The notes under the pieces were generated by a model. That model was not told the DNA's origin. It saw only the letters and a list, made by a program, of their open reading frames with translations, and did not search any database. The position numbers were made by a program, and so were the translations under genes. Below, piece by piece: positions 21,560-31,172 of a DNA stretch of 64,000 nt. Source of the stretch: CAIUMH01 sp963758555 (lineage in GTDB: Bacteria; Actinomycetota; Acidimicrobiia; Acidimicrobiales; RAAP-2); the NCBI GenBank assembly GCA_963758555.1, contig CAVWVW010000003.1:1240001-1304000 (forward strand). Reading direction: 5' to 3'. Position 1 is the first letter of the stretch; each line of letters begins with the position of its first letter.

Positions 21560-22770
21560 CAGAGCTCGGTCGACCAATCCTGGCTTCCCAAGAGCTCGGC
21601 GACGCGCTCTAAGAAGCGGGTGGCGACGGTGGCGTCGATGACGCGTACGTCGAAGCCCAGACCGAGCACGCCCACCGACCGAACGGCGATCGAGTCGAAG
21701 CCCAGCTCATCGGTGAGGACCACCGCCCGTCGGGTCGCACGCCGCCGACGCTCAAGATCGCCACCTGCGGCTCGATGAGACCAGGGATGGAGACCAGCAC
21801 GCGCTCGGAGGGTGCCGCTGCCACCGTGAAGGTTCCGCCGAGCAGGTCATCGACAGCAAGCTCGCCCGCCTGGGCGCGACCCAGCAGCTCGCCGAGGCGG
21901 CGAGAGAGCCCTCGCAGGTTGAGATCTTGTGCGCCGGCGATCACGGGCACGAGCAGTCGGCCCTCAACGTCGATGGCGACCCCGATGTTGCGATCAGGGT
22001 GTGCTTCGACGCCGGCGCCGCTGATCGAGGCATTGAGCTCGGGGAACTGAGCGAGCGCCTCCACCGCGGCGCGCACGGCGAAGACGGCGTCGTCCAAGAC
22101 GATGCCGTCTGCCTCCGCCGTGCTCGCAGCCCCAGAGCGACGAGCACGCTCCACGCCCTCATAGTCCGCCTCGACGGCGACGAAACCTTGGGTGACCATC
22201 GACGCCTGGCCATCTGCCGCCACAGGACGAGGTGCCGCCGTCGGCCTCGGGGTGCTCTTGGCCTGCTCGGCATCGGCGCGGCGTGATCCGACCGCCTGGG
22301 CCCGTGGACGCCACGTCGCTCGCGTCGACGCCTGCGTCAGCGAGGAGCTTGCGCACCATGGGCGAGCTCGTCGTCCCTGCTGCGCGCCCGGGTGCGCTCG
22401 GTGGTGTGGCTGGTGGAGTGGTCGCACTCGAGGCAGTGGTGGCCGCGTCGACCGCTGGTGCCTCGACGCTCGGCGCCGGTTCGGTCGCCACGGGGTCCTT
22501 GGTCTCGCCGCTCGATGCCGGAGGACCCGCGGCACCGGCATCACCGATGACCGCCACCGTGGCACCTACCGGGACGGTGTCTCCCTCCTCAGCCAGGATC
22601 TGGGTGAGGACGCCGGCGGCCGGCGAGGGAAGCTCCGAGTCGACCTTGTCGGTTGAGATCTCGAGGAGGGGCTCGTCTCGAGCCACCTCGTCGCCGACGG
22701 CCTTGAACCACTTGGTGATGATGCCCTCGGTGATGGACTCGCCGAGCGCGGGGAGGACGACGTCAGCCAA
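21559..22770 (-). CDS. E2-like lipoyl acyltransferase with degenerate catalytic motif (frameshifted)
   Basis: Resembles the dihydrolipoamide acyltransferase (E2) of 2-oxoacid dehydrogenase complexes. Residues 1-75 are one lipoyl domain (EISTDKVDSELPSP, lipoyl Lys in TDK). A Pro/Ala linker, a peripheral-subunit-binding domain (SPMVRKLLADAGVDASDV) and a core acyltransferase-like domain with LNASISG and PVIAGAQDLNLRGLS follow. Frame changes lie near 22288 and 21735. Where active E2 proteins have a His-x-x-x-Asp-Gly motif, this one reads FDVRVIDATVATRFL, so the catalytic His is Val; the usual SRMRKAIAEHM helix is also missing. It may be a structural or regulatory E2 homologue. It overlaps lpd by 8 bp. 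Confidence 0.75.
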
Positions 22771-24184
22771 CGTGCAGCCCTCGTCCAGTCAGCGCGAGAA
22801 CGGTCTCGCCAAAGGTCTCCGACAAGGACGGGTGAGGTTGGATGAACTGGGCCACCTCTTCGGGAGTCGCCTCCCAGTTCACCGCCAGATAGCCCGCTCC
22901 GAGCTGCTCGGTCACCCACGGACCAGCCATGTGGACGCCGAGGATCTTACCCGTGGTGCCATCGGGTCGCTTCTCCGCGATCACCTTGACCAAGCCCTCG
23001 GTCTCTCCGATGATCCGAGCCCGGCTGTTGCCCCCGAACGGATCCTTCTTGACCACCACGTCGAAGCCCTGGGCTTTGGCCTCTGCCTCGGTGAGACCGG
23101 CGAAGGCCACCTCGGGATGGCAGTAGATCGCCCACGGCACGCCGCTGTAGTCAACGGGCAGCACGGGCTCTCCCAAGATCGTCTTGATGGTGACGATCGC
23201 CTCGGCGAAGCCCACGTGGGCCAGCTGGGGCGACGCAGCCACGACGTCGCCCACGGCGAAGACGCCTTCGAGGCTTGTGCGCTGGAACTCGTCGGTCTCG
23301 ACGAAGCCGCGCTCGTCGATCGTCACGCCGAGCCCGTCGTCGACCAAGCCCTCGGTCCTCGGCCGGCGGCCGACCGAGACGACGACCATGTCGACCTCCA
23401 AGGGGTCACGACCCTCGATCTCGAGTGAGGTTCCCGAACCGTCTTCCTTCGGCTTGTGACCGGTCACGACGGCACCGGTGATGACCTCGATCTTGCGCTT
23501 CTTGAAGGAACGAGCGACCACGTTGGCCACGTCGCTGTCGCAGGCGGCCAGGATGGACGGCAGACCCTCGACGACCGTCACTGCGACGCCGAGGTCGGCC
23601 AGCAGCGAGGCGAACTCGCACCCGATCGCTCCCCCACCCACCACGGCCGCTGTCGACGGCAGCTCGGCGAGGTCAAGGAACTCGTCCGAGGTCACGATGA
23701 CTGAGCCATCGACCTCGAGCGTGGGAAGGCTCCGAGGTACCGAGCCCGAGGCCAAGACGATCGACGAGCCGTGCACGCTTGTGCCGGCGTCGTCACCATC
23801 GACGACCTCGACGACGTGGTCAGCGTGGAGGCGCCCCGTCCCTGAGAGCACCGTGACCGAGCGACCCTTGAGCAGGCCTGAGAGGCCTTTGAAGAGGGTC
23901 TCGACCACGCTGTTCTTCCGAGCCTGGCTGACCGAGAAGTCGATGGGCTCGGACGTGGCGTTGATGCCGAAGTCGCTGGCTCGACCCACGGTGCGCGCCA
24001 CGGCGGCGGTCTCCAAGAACTCCTTGGCCGGCACGCAGCCTCGGTGGAGGCAGGTGCCGCCGACCTTGTCTCGCTCGACGATGGCCACGCTCAGGCCCGC
24101 TGCTGCCCCGTAGAGCGCTGCGGCGTAGCCGCCCGGTCCGCCTCCGATCACCACCACGTCATAGGTGGTTGGCGCATCTGGCAT
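22763..24184 (-). CDS. lpdA: Dihydrolipoyl dehydrogenase (E3)
   Basis: FAD-dependent E3 that reoxidises dihydrolipoyl groups with NAD+. 473 aa with the FAD motif VVIGGGPGGYAAALYGAAAG, the redox-active disulfide GGTCLHRGCVPAKE (residues about 43-56), a central NAD-binding region (GGGAIGCEFASLLADLG) and the C-terminal His-Glu dyad in QPHPSLSETF. It heads the run lpd, E2-like, lipB, lipA, all overlapping or adjacent, so it supplies one component of a lipoate-dependent complex whose E1 is not in the window. Confidence 0.97.
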   Translation of the reverse strand: MPDAPTTYDVVVIGGGPGGYAAALYGAAAGLSVAIVERDKVGGTCLHRGCVPAKEFLETAAVARTVGRASDFGINATSEPIDFSVSQARKNSVVETLFKGLSGLLKGRSVTVLSGTGRLHADHVVEVVDGDDAGTSVHGSSIVLASGSVPRSLPTLEVDGSVIVTSDEFLDLAELPSTAAVVGGGAIGCEFASLLADLGVAVTVVEGLPSILAACDSDVANVVARSFKKRKIEVITGAVVTGHKPKEDGSGTSLEIEGRDPLEVDMVVVSVGRRPRTEGLVDDGLGVTIDERGFVETDEFQRTSLEGVFAVGDVVAASPQLAHVGFAEAIVTIKTILGEPVLPVDYSGVPWAIYCHPEVAFAGLTEAEAKAQGFDVVVKKDPFGGNSRARIIGETEGLVKVIAEKRPDGTTGKILGVHMAGPWVTEQLGAGYLAVNWEATPEEVAQFIQPHPSLSETFGETVLALTGRGLHVG

Positions 24185-24241
24185 CAGGACCGTCCTTCCT
24201 CTCCGCCTCGAACGAGGCGGGTGTCTGTGGCTTCGGGGTCG

Positions 24242-24247
24242 ATGCTA
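24242..24247 (-). promoter_or_regulatory. -10 box TAGCAT upstream of lpd
   Basis: TAGCAT lies 58 nt before ATG 24184; an AGGAAGGA ribosome-binding site and a CGCCTCG/CGAGGCG inverted repeat lie between. The same hexamer occurs before the leuA leader and the CoA lyase gene. Confidence 0.35.
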
Positions 24248-24275
24248 CCGAGCGTCGAGGCGCTCTCGGACGAGC

Positions 24276-24725
24276 TCAGGCGAAGGTGCCACTGCGTGGA
24301 GCCTGCGCTCTGGCCGCTGCCACGGCCAGCTCGTCGACGACGTCGTTCCACTGGTCGCCCGAGTGGCCCTTGACCCACGTGAAGGTGATGCTCCGGCGCT
24401 CATCAAGCGCCACGTCCAAGAGCGGCCTCCAGAGATCCTGGTTGGCCACGGGCTGGCCCTGGCTGTTCTTCCAGCCGCGACGCTGCCATCCCGCCCACCA
24501 GCGATCCTGGAAGCACTTGACCACGTAGGTCGAGTCGCTCACGATCTCGACGATCTCGTCGTCGATCGTCCGAAGCGCCTCCAGGGCGGCCATCACCTCC
24601 ATGCGCTGGTTGGTGGTGGTCGCCTCAGGTCCTGCAGCAAAGGGGCCATCGGGCACCGCCCAGGCCCAACCTCCAGGTCCGGGGTTGGAAAGACATGATC
24701 CATCGGTGTAGATGCGCACGCTCAT
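24276..24725 (-). CDS. rnhA: Ribonuclease HI
   Basis: Cleaves the RNA strand of RNA-DNA hybrids. 149 aa from ATG 24725 (MSVRIYTDGSCLSNPGPGGW). The four metal-binding acids are visible in YTDGS, MEVMAALEAL, VSDSTYV and WNDVVDELA, and the handle region WWAGWQRRGWKNSQGQPVAN is present. The longer upstream frame has no conservation that I can see. Confidence 0.95.
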   Translation of the reverse strand: MSVRIYTDGSCLSNPGPGGWAWAVPDGPFAAGPEATTTNQRMEVMAALEALRTIDDEIVEIVSDSTYVVKCFQDRWWAGWQRRGWKNSQGQPVANQDLWRPLLDVALDERRSITFTWVKGHSGDQWNDVVDELAVAAARAQAPRSGTFA

Positions 24726-24817
24726 CCGGTCGAGTCTCCCATCCTCGCCACCCCGACTCAGGGACGTCGCCGGTGCCCATGGCTGGTGGGTGACCAGCCA
24801 TGCGGCAAAATGGATCG

Positions 24818-25396
24818 GTGCCCACTTCTCAGCTTCACCTGACCGGCGATGACGCGGCCGACGCCCTCTTGGCCTCGAACCCGCTCGCACTGCTGATCGG
24901 CATGGTCCTCGACCAGCAGATCCCCCTCGAGTGGGCCTTCCGCGGTCCTCACGAGCTCGAGAGCCGTCTCGGCGTGCCGCTGTCGGCGTCCGAGATCGCA
25001 GCGATGGACCCCGACAAGCTGGCGGAGGTGTTCTCCACCAAGCCCGCCCTCCACCGCTACCCCGGATCGATGGCGGCGCGAACCCAAGCGCTGTGCGAGA
25101 CCATCGTCGAGGAGTTCGGCGGCCGTGCCCAGAGCATCTGGATCGACGCCCGAGACGGCAAGGACCTCTATCGCCGCATCAAATCGCTGCCCGGCTTCGG
25201 TGAGATGAAAGCCAAGATCTTCATCGCCCTGCTGGGCAAGCAGTGCGGGCTCAAGGTCACAGGATGGGAGGCGGTCTCGACTCCTTACAGCGAGAAGGGC
25301 TCCCGCCGCTCCGTTGCTGACATCGTCGATGAGACGAGCCTCAAAGAGGTCCGTGCCTTCAAGGCGCAGGCGAAGAAGGCTGCCAAGGCTCAGTGA
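24818..25396 (+). CDS. HhH-GPD-type base-excision DNA repair family protein
   Basis: About 192 aa, matching an actinobacterial family related to HhH-GPD DNA glycosylases. It has LLIGMVLDQQIPLEWAFRGP at the N-terminus and a helix-hairpin-helix-like IKSLPGFGEMKAKIFIALLG in the middle. The Asp expected after the hairpin in active glycosylases is not obvious (KVTGWEAVS follows), so the activity is uncertain. GTG 24818 is chosen because family members start near this point and CAAAAT lies 6 nt upstream; ATG 24800 is the alternative. Its stop overlaps thiE (GTGA). Confidence 0.8.
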   Translation: MPTSQLHLTGDDAADALLASNPLALLIGMVLDQQIPLEWAFRGPHELESRLGVPLSASEIAAMDPDKLAEVFSTKPALHRYPGSMAARTQALCETIVEEFGGRAQSIWIDARDGKDLYRRIKSLPGFGEMKAKIFIALLGKQCGLKVTGWEAVSTPYSEKGSRRSVADIVDETSLKEVRAFKAQAKKAAKAQ

Positions 25397-26019
25397 GAGG
25401 CGTCGCTGAGCGCCGCCTCTACTGCTGTACCCCGGATCGGGCGGACCTCGCCAGCTTCGTGGGCAAGATCATTGACGGAGGGGTGGACCTCATCCAGCTC
25501 CGCGCGAAGGACCTCGAGGCTCGTGCGCTCCTCGAGGCCGCCACGCGCTGCCAGGCGGTCTGCGCTGACCGTGGCGTGCCGTTCATCATGAACGATCGAC
25601 CTGATCTGGCCCTCGAGGTCGGCGCCGATGGCGTCCACGTGGGCCAAGACGACGCCCCGGTCGCTCTGTGCCGTCGGATCATGGGTCCTGACGCGATCGT
25701 GGGGCTCTCGACCCATGCCAGCGCCGAGCTGGCCGACGCGCTCTTCGAAGACGTCACGTACCTCTCGGCCGGGCCGGTCGAGGCGACGCCCACCAAGCCA
25801 GGCCGAGCGGGCACGGGTCTGCGCTACGTGAGCGAGGCGGTGACTGCCGCTGCCGTGCCGGTCTTCGTGACCGGTGGGGTGACGACCTCGAGCATCACCG
25901 AGCTGGCGAGCGTCGGCGTCACGCACTTCGTCGTCGTGCGCGCCCTCACCGAGGCCGACGATCCGTTCAAGGCTGCGCGAGCGCTTCGCCAGAGCATCGA
26001 CGGAGCGCTCGGCCTCTAG
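25393..26019 (+). CDS. thiE: Thiamine-phosphate synthase
   Basis: Joins the thiazole and pyrimidine phosphates to make thiamine monophosphate. A 208-aa TIM barrel with GVDLIQLRAKDLEARALL, FIMNDRPDLALEVGADGVHVGQ (pyrimidine and Mg site), GLSTHASAELADA and the phosphate-binding FVTGGVTTSSI. GTG start overlaps the previous stop as GTGA. The thiazole phosphate-binding stretch AGPVEATPTKPG is present. The stop shares CTAG with the convergent hydrolase gene. Confidence 0.95.
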   Translation: MRGVAERRLYCCTPDRADLASFVGKIIDGGVDLIQLRAKDLEARALLEAATRCQAVCADRGVPFIMNDRPDLALEVGADGVHVGQDDAPVALCRRIMGPDAIVGLSTHASAELADALFEDVTYLSAGPVEATPTKPGRAGTGLRYVSEAVTAAAVPVFVTGGVTTSSITELASVGVTHFVVVRALTEADDPFKAARALRQSIDGALGL

Positions 26020-26762
26020 CGCATCCGATCGAGCCAGCCCGTCAAGGTGGCGACCATCCGAGGGTCGGGGCGAAGCCAGTGGCCCGCTCCCTGGATGACC
26101 CGCAGCTCCGCACGGCCGTCGGCGGCCTCGACCAGGGTCCGAGCGGCGCTCGGAGGCACGATCCGGTCCTCGGCGCCGTGGATGATCATGAGCCGACGGC
26201 GGCTCAACGCCGCGATCGAGCCCAGCGGATCGAGGGCGAGCACGTCGGCGACGAGCTCCTCGGGAGCAAGGAGCGGCGTCGAGCCCACCACGCCAGCACG
26301 ATGGCACGACTCGGCGAACTGCACCGGTGGTCCACACCACGCCGCCAGGTCCGCAGGAGTGGCCAGCGTGGCGATGCCTCGCACGTCGTCTCGCTCGACC
26401 GCAGCGGCAAGGGCGAGTGCGCCTCCGAAGCCGAAGCCCGCCAGCACGATGCCGTCGTGATCTTTGCCCAACGTCTGGATCACGCTGGTCAGATCATCTC
26501 GCCAACCCGACGCAGAGAAGGTCCCCGGCGAGCGGCCGACCCCGCGCAGCGAGGCCACGCCCACGGACCAGCCACTTTCCGCGCTGAAGCGCTCGGCGAG
26601 CTCAGGCAGCTGGTGGCTGGCGATCTTGCCGCCCCCGGTGTTGAGGGGCAGCCCGTGGCAGAGGAGCAGGAGCCGGCCGGTGGCGGTGGCCTTGGGCGGG
26701 AAGGCGATCGAGGTCTCGATCGGACCAGCATCACCTTCGACGGCAACGCTCTTGAGGCTCAT
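26016..26762 (-). CDS. Alpha/beta hydrolase-fold protein lacking the nucleophile Ser
   Basis: A 248-aa alpha/beta hydrolase fold: LLLLCHGLPLNTGGG (oxyanion region), a would-be nucleophile elbow VLAGFGFGGALALAAA, acid in IIHGAEDRIVPP and His in IQGAGHWLRPDP. Active relatives have Ser at the centre of GxSxG; here the codon is GGC (Gly), so the usual hydrolase chemistry is not expected unless another residue substitutes. ATG 26762. It lies 19 nt downstream of the acyl-CoA dehydrogenase on the same strand and may be co-transcribed. Confidence 0.8.
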   Translation of the reverse strand: MSLKSVAVEGDAGPIETSIAFPPKATATGRLLLLCHGLPLNTGGGKIASHQLPELAERFSAESGWSVGVASLRGVGRSPGTFSASGWRDDLTSVIQTLGKDHDGIVLAGFGFGGALALAAAVERDDVRGIATLATPADLAAWCGPPVQFAESCHRAGVVGSTPLLAPEELVADVLALDPLGSIAALSRRRLMIIHGAEDRIVPPSAARTLVEAADGRAELRVIQGAGHWLRPDPRMVATLTGWLDRMR

Positions 26763-26781
26763 GGCGCGACGCCGGGCGGGC

Positions 26782-27897
26782 TCAGATCCCCAGCTTCTGG
26801 GCCATGAGCTCGCGGTGATACGCCGGGTCGCCGAAGAGCAGCTCAGAGGACTTCGCACGCTTGAAGTAGAGATGCGCCGGGTGCTCCCAGGTGAAGCCGA
26901 TCCCGCCGTGGATCTGGATGTTCTCAGAGGCCGTGTGGAAGTAGGCCTCCGAGCATGAGGACTTCGCCATGGACGAGACCAGGCCGAGCTCCTCGTGGTC
27001 ATCGGCGGCCACCCAACCTGCGTAGTAGGCGGCGGACTTCGCCGACTCGACGTCGAGCAGGAGGTTGGCGCACTTGTGCTTGATCGCCTGGAAGCTCCCA
27101 ATCGGACGCCCGAACTGGACGCGCGCCTTCGCGTACTCGACGGCGCTGTCCAAGCAGCGCTGCGCGCCGCCGACCTGCTCGGCAGCGAGCGCCACCACGG
27201 CGAGCTGGAGCGTCTTCTCGAGGCCCTCTCTTGCCCCGCCGTCGGTGCCGATGAGCCGCGCCGGCGTGTTCGAGAAGCGAAGATCAGCCTGCTTGCGGGT
27301 CTGGTCCATGGTGGCGAGCGCTGTGCGCTCGAGACCGTCAGCATCCCCTTGCACAGCGAAGAGGCTGAGCCCTGCCTCGCTGCGTGCCGCCACCAGGACG
27401 AGCGACGCGGTCAGCCCATCGAGGACGTAGCGCTTGGTCCCGGTGAGCCTCCAGATCTCGCCGTCCCTGGTGGCTTCGAGAGCGAGGGCGTCCAGGAGAG
27501 GCGGCCCGGCGTCTTCGCTGATCGCCAACGTGGCGGTGGCTTCGCCTGAGGCGATCGCACCCAAGAGATCCTTCTTGGCCTCTTCGTCGTCGGTGGTCAG
27601 CAGAGCGTTGGCGCCGAGGGCCACGGTGGAGAAGTACGGCGCGCACAGCAGCGCTGCGCCCATCTCTTCGAGCACCACCATCAGCTCGACGTAGCTGAAG
27701 CCAGAGCCCCCGTAGGCCTCGGGGATGGTGAGGCCCTGGAGACCGAGCTGGTCGGCCATCTGGCTCCAGACGGCGGGGTCGTAGCCCTCTTCGGTCCCCA
27801 TGAGCCGCCGGACCTCAGCCTCAGGCGACTTCTCCTCTAAGAAGCGAGCCACCAGGCGTCGCAGCTCTTCTTGGTCCTCATCAAAGGCGAAGTTCAT
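26782..27897 (-). CDS. Acyl-CoA dehydrogenase
   Basis: A 371-aa flavoprotein catalysing alpha,beta-dehydrogenation of an acyl-CoA. The N-terminal helical domain starts MNFAFDEDQEELRRLVARFL, followed by IPEAYGGSGFSYVELMVVLEEMG, the middle beta domain and the C-terminal QFGRPIGSFQAIKHKCANLLLDVE and IQIHGGIGFTWEHPAHLYFKRAK. The first helix and the lack of a clear catalytic Glu resemble the non-catalytic-type subunits of heteromeric actinobacterial FadE pairs, but no partner gene is adjacent, so it may act alone. Substrate unknown. Confidence 0.92.
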   Translation of the reverse strand: MNFAFDEDQEELRRLVARFLEEKSPEAEVRRLMGTEEGYDPAVWSQMADQLGLQGLTIPEAYGGSGFSYVELMVVLEEMGAALLCAPYFSTVALGANALLTTDDEEAKKDLLGAIASGEATATLAISEDAGPPLLDALALEATRDGEIWRLTGTKRYVLDGLTASLVLVAARSEAGLSLFAVQGDADGLERTALATMDQTRKQADLRFSNTPARLIGTDGGAREGLEKTLQLAVVALAAEQVGGAQRCLDSAVEYAKARVQFGRPIGSFQAIKHKCANLLLDVESAKSAAYYAGWVAADDHEELGLVSSMAKSSCSEAYFHTASENIQIHGGIGFTWEHPAHLYFKRAKSSELLFGDPAYHRELMAQKLGI

Positions 27898-28032
27898 CTC
27901 TCAGGTCCTTTTCGTGCGTGACGGCACCGTCTCGTGGGCATGCCGCCCAGGGAGAGCCACGTCACGTTCTACTACAGCGACCTCCACGACCCGCTGCGCA
28001 CCGGACGAGGCCGTTGTGGGAATCTTGGGGTC

Positions 28033-28650
28033 ATGATCGCTGTGGATCTCGTCTACCAGGACGCCTCGTGCGAGGTGCACCAGACCGTCGTCGGCCCGCT
28101 GGAGAACAACGTCTACGTGGTGCGCTGCAAAGCAACAGGGGAGGCGGTCCTCATCGACGCCGCCGACGAGCACGATCACCTCTTGGAGGTCGCCAGCCGT
28201 CTCGGGGTCCGCTTCGTGCTCGAGACCCATGGCCACCACGACCACATCCAGGCGGTGCCCGCCTTCAGGGAGGCTGGCCTCGAGGTCTCGATCGCCCGGG
28301 AGGACGCCGCCATGCTCCCCTCCTATGACCTCACCCTCGACGATGACGCCACGATCAGCGTCGGACGGCTCGAGCTGGCCACCATCGCCACGCCGGGCCA
28401 CACGCCCGGGTCAATGTGCTTTGCCGTCCGCGGCACCCCGGTGCTCTTGAGCGGCGACACCCTCTTTCCCGGCGGTCCCGGAGCGACGCGCTTTCCGGGC
28501 AGCAGCTTCGAGACGATCATTGCCTCGATCGATGCTCGGCTCTACCAGCACTTCGACGACGCCACCTTGGTGCTGCCCGGCCATGGGAGCTCGACCACCA
28601 TCGGCACCGAGCGACCTCACCTCGACGAGTGGGTCGAGCGGGGCTGGTAG
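28033..28650 (+). CDS. Metallo-beta-lactamase-fold hydrolase (glyoxalase II-like)
   Basis: About 205 aa from ATG 28033, with the MBL metal motifs THGHHDHIQAV, ATPGHTPGSM, LLSGDTLF and VLPGHG. Relatives hydrolyse thioesters such as S-lactoylglutathione analogues or mycothiol conjugates. The frame is open from 27934, but the extra 33 residues look unlike the family, and GAATCT lies 7 nt before ATG 28033. Substrate not predictable. It precedes sufC1 by 44 nt but a separate promoter element is present there. Confidence 0.85.
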   Translation: MIAVDLVYQDASCEVHQTVVGPLENNVYVVRCKATGEAVLIDAADEHDHLLEVASRLGVRFVLETHGHHDHIQAVPAFREAGLEVSIAREDAAMLPSYDLTLDDDATISVGRLELATIATPGHTPGSMCFAVRGTPVLLSGDTLFPGGPGATRFPGSSFETIIASIDARLYQHFDDATLVLPGHGSSTTIGTERPHLDEWVERGW

Positions 28651-28681
28651 CCGAACGGAATCGAATTCCCGACCAAACCGC

Positions 28682-28687
28682 TAGGAT
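28682..28687 (+). promoter_or_regulatory. -10 box TAGGAT, probably leaderless sufC1 promoter
   Basis: TAGGAT ends 7 nt before GTG 28695. No ribosome-binding site precedes the GTG. This would drive sufC1-sufS-sufU. Confidence 0.45.
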
Positions 28688-28694
28688 TTGGGCC

Positions 28695-29440
<746 letters not shown>

Positions 29441-29444
<4 letters not shown>

Positions 29445-30673
29445 GCCTCGACGTCGCCCTGCTGAGGAAGGACTTCCCGCTCCTCGAGCGCGAGGTCCAC
29501 GGTCGTCGTCTGGTCTACCTCGACTCCGCTGCCTCGTCGCTGCCGCCACACCACGTGGTCTCAGCGATGAGCACGTACTACGAGACCACCCACGCCAACG
29601 TCCACCGCGGCGTGTACGCGACCGCCGAGGAGGCCACACGCCTCTACGAGCGCACGCGCAAGGTGGTGGGGAGCTTCTTGGGCTCGACCCACGGCGACGA
29701 AGAGGTCGTCTTCACCAAGAACACCACCGAGGCGATCAACCTGCTGGCCAACAGCTGGGGTCGGGCCAACCTCGGCGAAGGCGACGTGGTGGTGCTCTCG
29801 ATCATGGAGCACCACGCCAACATCGTGCCCTTCCAGATGCTGGCCGCCGAGCGAGGCATCGAGCTGCGGTGGATCCCGATCGACGGTGACGGTCGGCTCA
29901 TCCTCGACGAGCTCGACACCTTGCTTGAGGGCGCCAAGCTCTGCTCGGTCACCGCGATGTCCAACGTGCTCGGCACGATCAACCCCATCACCGAGCTGGC
30001 CGAAGCTGCGCACCGTGCCGGGGCGCTCATCCACGTCGACGCAGCTCAGGCCGTGGGGCACCTGCCTGTTGACGTCGTCGAGTGGGACGTCGACTTCCTC
30101 TCGTTCTCAGGGCACAAGATCCTCGGGCCCACCGGCATCGGCGTGCTCTGGGGCCGTACGAAGCTCTTAGAGGCCATGGCGCCCTTCTTGGGCGGCGGAG
30201 GGATGATTCTCGACGTCTCGACGGAGCGCTTCTTGCCCGCCGCCTCACCCCAGCGCTTCGAGGCCGGGACCCCTCCCATCGCGGAGGCAGTCGGGCTCAC
30301 TGCAGCCATCGAGTACCTCTCCGCTCTGGGCATGACCGAGGTCCGTCAGCACGAGTCGGCCTTGACGACGGCCGCGCTTGCCCGGATCTCCGAGCAGTTC
30401 GACGGTCGTGTGAGCGTCTCGGGACCTGGGGCGGGTCCCGGCCGAGGCGGGGTGCTCTCGCTCACCCTCGAAGGGGTCCACGCTCACGACGTGGCCCAGA
30501 TCCTCGACTCCGTCGGCGTCTGCGTGCGACCCGGTCACCACTGCGCCAAGCCCCTCATGCGCTTCTTGGGCGTGCCCGCCACCGCGCGGGCCTCCTTCGG
30601 CGTCTACAACGATCTCGACGACGTCGAGGTCCTCCTCGAAGGGCTCGAAGAGGCCGCTAGGTTGTTCTCGTGA
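29441..30673 (+). CDS. sufS: Cysteine desulfurase SufS
   Basis: PLP enzyme that takes sulfur from cysteine for Fe-S cluster assembly. 410 aa; PLP-binding Lys in FSFSGHKILGPTGIGV near residue 226, the persulfide-forming Cys in RPGHHCAKPLMRFLG near 365 (the group II SufS type), and HVDAAQAVGHLP. ATG 29441 overlaps the sufC1 stop, indicating translational coupling. sufU follows after 12 nt. Confidence 0.95.
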
Positions 30674-30685
30674 GCACGGTGCACC

Positions 30686-31159
30686 ATGGCTGAACTCGAA
30701 GAGCTCTATCGCGAGATCATCCTCGATCACTACCGCTCGCCTCGCAATCGCGGTGAGCTGGCGACGCCACCTGCTCACCGGACCGAGGGCTTCAACCCGC
30801 TCTGCGGTGACGAGGTCGTCGTGACCATCGACGTCGAAGACGGCGTGCTCAAGGACATCAAGATCGGCGGCCAGGGCTGCTCGATCAGCCAGTCCTCCGC
30901 TTCGCTCATGTCGGCTGCGGTCAAGGGGCTCTCGCTCGACGAGGTCCGTGCCAAGATCGCCACCTTCAAGACGCTCATGAGCGTCCACGAAGCCCAGCTC
31001 GAAGACTCTGAGACTGCCGACGAGCCTGAGCCGGTGGATCTGCGCAGCCTCGGCGAGCTCGCAGCACTCCAGGGCGTCGTCAAGTTCCCGGTGCGCATCA
31101 AGTGCGCCACCTTGTCCTGGAACACCTTGAACCAGGGCCTCGACGAGCTCAGCGTCTAG
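30686..31159 (+). CDS. sufU: SUF sulfur-relay protein SufU
   Basis: Zinc-containing sulfurtransferase that receives persulfide sulfur from SufS in Gram-positive bacteria. 157 aa with the ligand set NPLCGDEV (Cys and Asp), GGQGCSISQSS and VRIKCATLSW, the SufU pattern rather than housekeeping IscU (the SufU-specific insertion between the second and third Cys is present). ATG 30686; last gene of the sufC1-sufS-sufU run. Confidence 0.95.
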   Translation: MAELEELYREIILDHYRSPRNRGELATPPAHRTEGFNPLCGDEVVVTIDVEDGVLKDIKIGGQGCSISQSSASLMSAAVKGLSLDEVRAKIATFKTLMSVHEAQLEDSETADEPEPVDLRSLGELAALQGVVKFPVRIKCATLSWNTLNQGLDELSV

Positions 31160-31172
31160 CGCACCAGCTCGC

